NCBI GenBank assembly: GCA_946480485.1
Contig: CAMLJW010000317.1
Location: 1-6,397, forward strand
From: an uncultured Streptomyces sp.
GTDB lineage: Bacteria; Actinomycetota; Actinomycetes; Streptomycetales; Streptomycetaceae
Reading direction: 5' to 3'
DNA: 6,397 bases
The translations under genes and the position numbers were made by a program. Below the pieces are notes generated by a model. The model was not told where the DNA came from. It searched no databases and saw only the letters and a program-made list of their open reading frames with translations. This document shows, one piece after another, positions 5,787 to 6,397 of the stretch (the first letter of the stretch is position 1; every line of letters starts with the position of its first letter).

Positions 5787-6397
5787 ATGCGCACGACGGC
5801 CGGGGCAGCGGTCTGTGGCGCCTTTCTGATGTCCCTGACGGCCTGCGGCGGTTCGGACGGCGGGAGCGGTCGCAAGAACGAGGCGCAGTCGAGCGGCAAG
5901 CCCGGACAGGCGAAGGCGCGCACTGTTGACCTCAAGCGCATCCCCGACGTGGGCTACCGGCTGCGGGAGCAGATCCCCACCGACTCCCGTCAAGTCGTGG
6001 CGGTCTACGGTGAGGGCAAGGACTCGGCGGACTCCAGGATCGTCCTCTACACCAGGTCCGGCGCCACCTGGGACCAGACCCGCAGCTGGCAGGGGCACAA
6101 CGGCAAGAAGGGCTGGACCGCAGACCACCGCGAGGGCGACAAGCGCAGCCCCGTCGGTGTGTTCACGCTCAGCGACGCGGGCGGGGTCCTCGCCGACCCG
6201 GGCGCCAAGCTCCCGTACACCCAGTCCGCGGGCTTCCAGGCCCCGCACTACTGGGCCAAGTCGCACTGGCACGACTTCGACTACGTCATCGCGATCGACT
6301 ACAACCGGGTCGAGGGCACCTCGCCGATCGACCCGACGCGTCCCGAGGGCCAGTCCAAGGGCGGCAGCATCTGGCTGCACATGGACCACGGCAGCGG
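5787..6397 (+). CDS. L,D-transpeptidase family (YkuD-type) lipoprotein, 3' truncated by window
   Basis: The frame is open to the end of the window and yields 203 complete codons. The N-terminus is a lipoprotein signal: Arg2, a hydrophobic stretch, then lipobox LTAC with the lipidated Cys20, followed by a Gly/Ser/Lys-rich linker (21-45). The mature part contains GDKRSPVGVFTLSDAGG (118-134), typical of YkuD/ErfK-type L,D-transpeptidases ('gDxxTPxGxF'), then YWAKSHWHDFDYVIAIDYN (155-173) and IWLHMDHGS (195-203), whose His198 is the likely catalytic His. The expected S/T-x-GC catalytic cysteine motif should come a few codons later and is outside the window. Such enzymes form 3-3 peptidoglycan crosslinks at the outer face of the membrane; the exact activity of this COG3786-like branch is less certain. 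The start could also be 5760 or 5769. It is divergent from the ABC operon. Confidence 0.85.
   Translation, partial: MRTTAGAAVCGAFLMSLTACGGSDGGSGRKNEAQSSGKPGQAKARTVDLKRIPDVGYRLREQIPTDSRQVVAVYGEGKDSADSRIVLYTRSGATWDQTRSWQGHNGKKGWTADHREGDKRSPVGVFTLSDAGGVLADPGAKLPYTQSAGFQAPHYWAKSHWHDFDYVIAIDYNRVEGTSPIDPTRPEGQSKGGSIWLHMDHGS

Overview
The window reads as chromosomal DNA of a Streptomyces or closely related actinobacterium. GC content is very high, codons strongly favour G/C in the third position, long stop-free frames lie antisense to genes, and the protein families are typical of that group. I saw no TTA codon in the genes by eye.

Layout from left to right: (1) a plus-strand gene (139-933) for a polytopic membrane protein of the YdjM-like metal-dependent hydrolase family; (2) a 265-bp convergent intergenic space holding about six degenerate ~30-bp tandem repeats with small hairpins (991-1164); (3) a minus-strand gene (1669 down to 1199) for a short, acidic DUF5709-type protein; (4) a ~310-bp gap with a strong 14-bp hairpin just behind the next operon, probably its terminator; (5) a two-gene minus-strand operon (5576 down to 1981) for two half-size ABC exporters joined by an ATGA stop/start overlap; (6) a ~210-bp divergent promoter region; (7) the start of a plus-strand gene for a lipoprotein L,D-transpeptidase, cut by the window end just before its expected catalytic cysteine.

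The most interesting part is the ABC pair. The upstream protein has lost the Walker A lysine/P-loop and the H-loop histidine but keeps a perfect LSGGQ signature, Q-loop and Walker B. The downstream protein keeps an intact Walker A, Q-loop, Walker B and H-loop but its signature reads LTPAQ. In a head-to-tail heterodimer this leaves one complete ATP site and one site degenerate on both faces, so each protein should be useless without the other. Tight translational coupling fits an obligate heterodimer. The substrate cannot be read from the sequence. Divergence from a cell-wall L,D-transpeptidase gene is suggestive of envelope biology but is weak evidence.

I did not find an obviously new multi-gene system such as a defence locus, CRISPR array or mobile element. 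The points that merit a second look are the extreme asymmetry of the ABC pair, the decayed hairpin repeats, and the uncharacterised DUF5709 protein.
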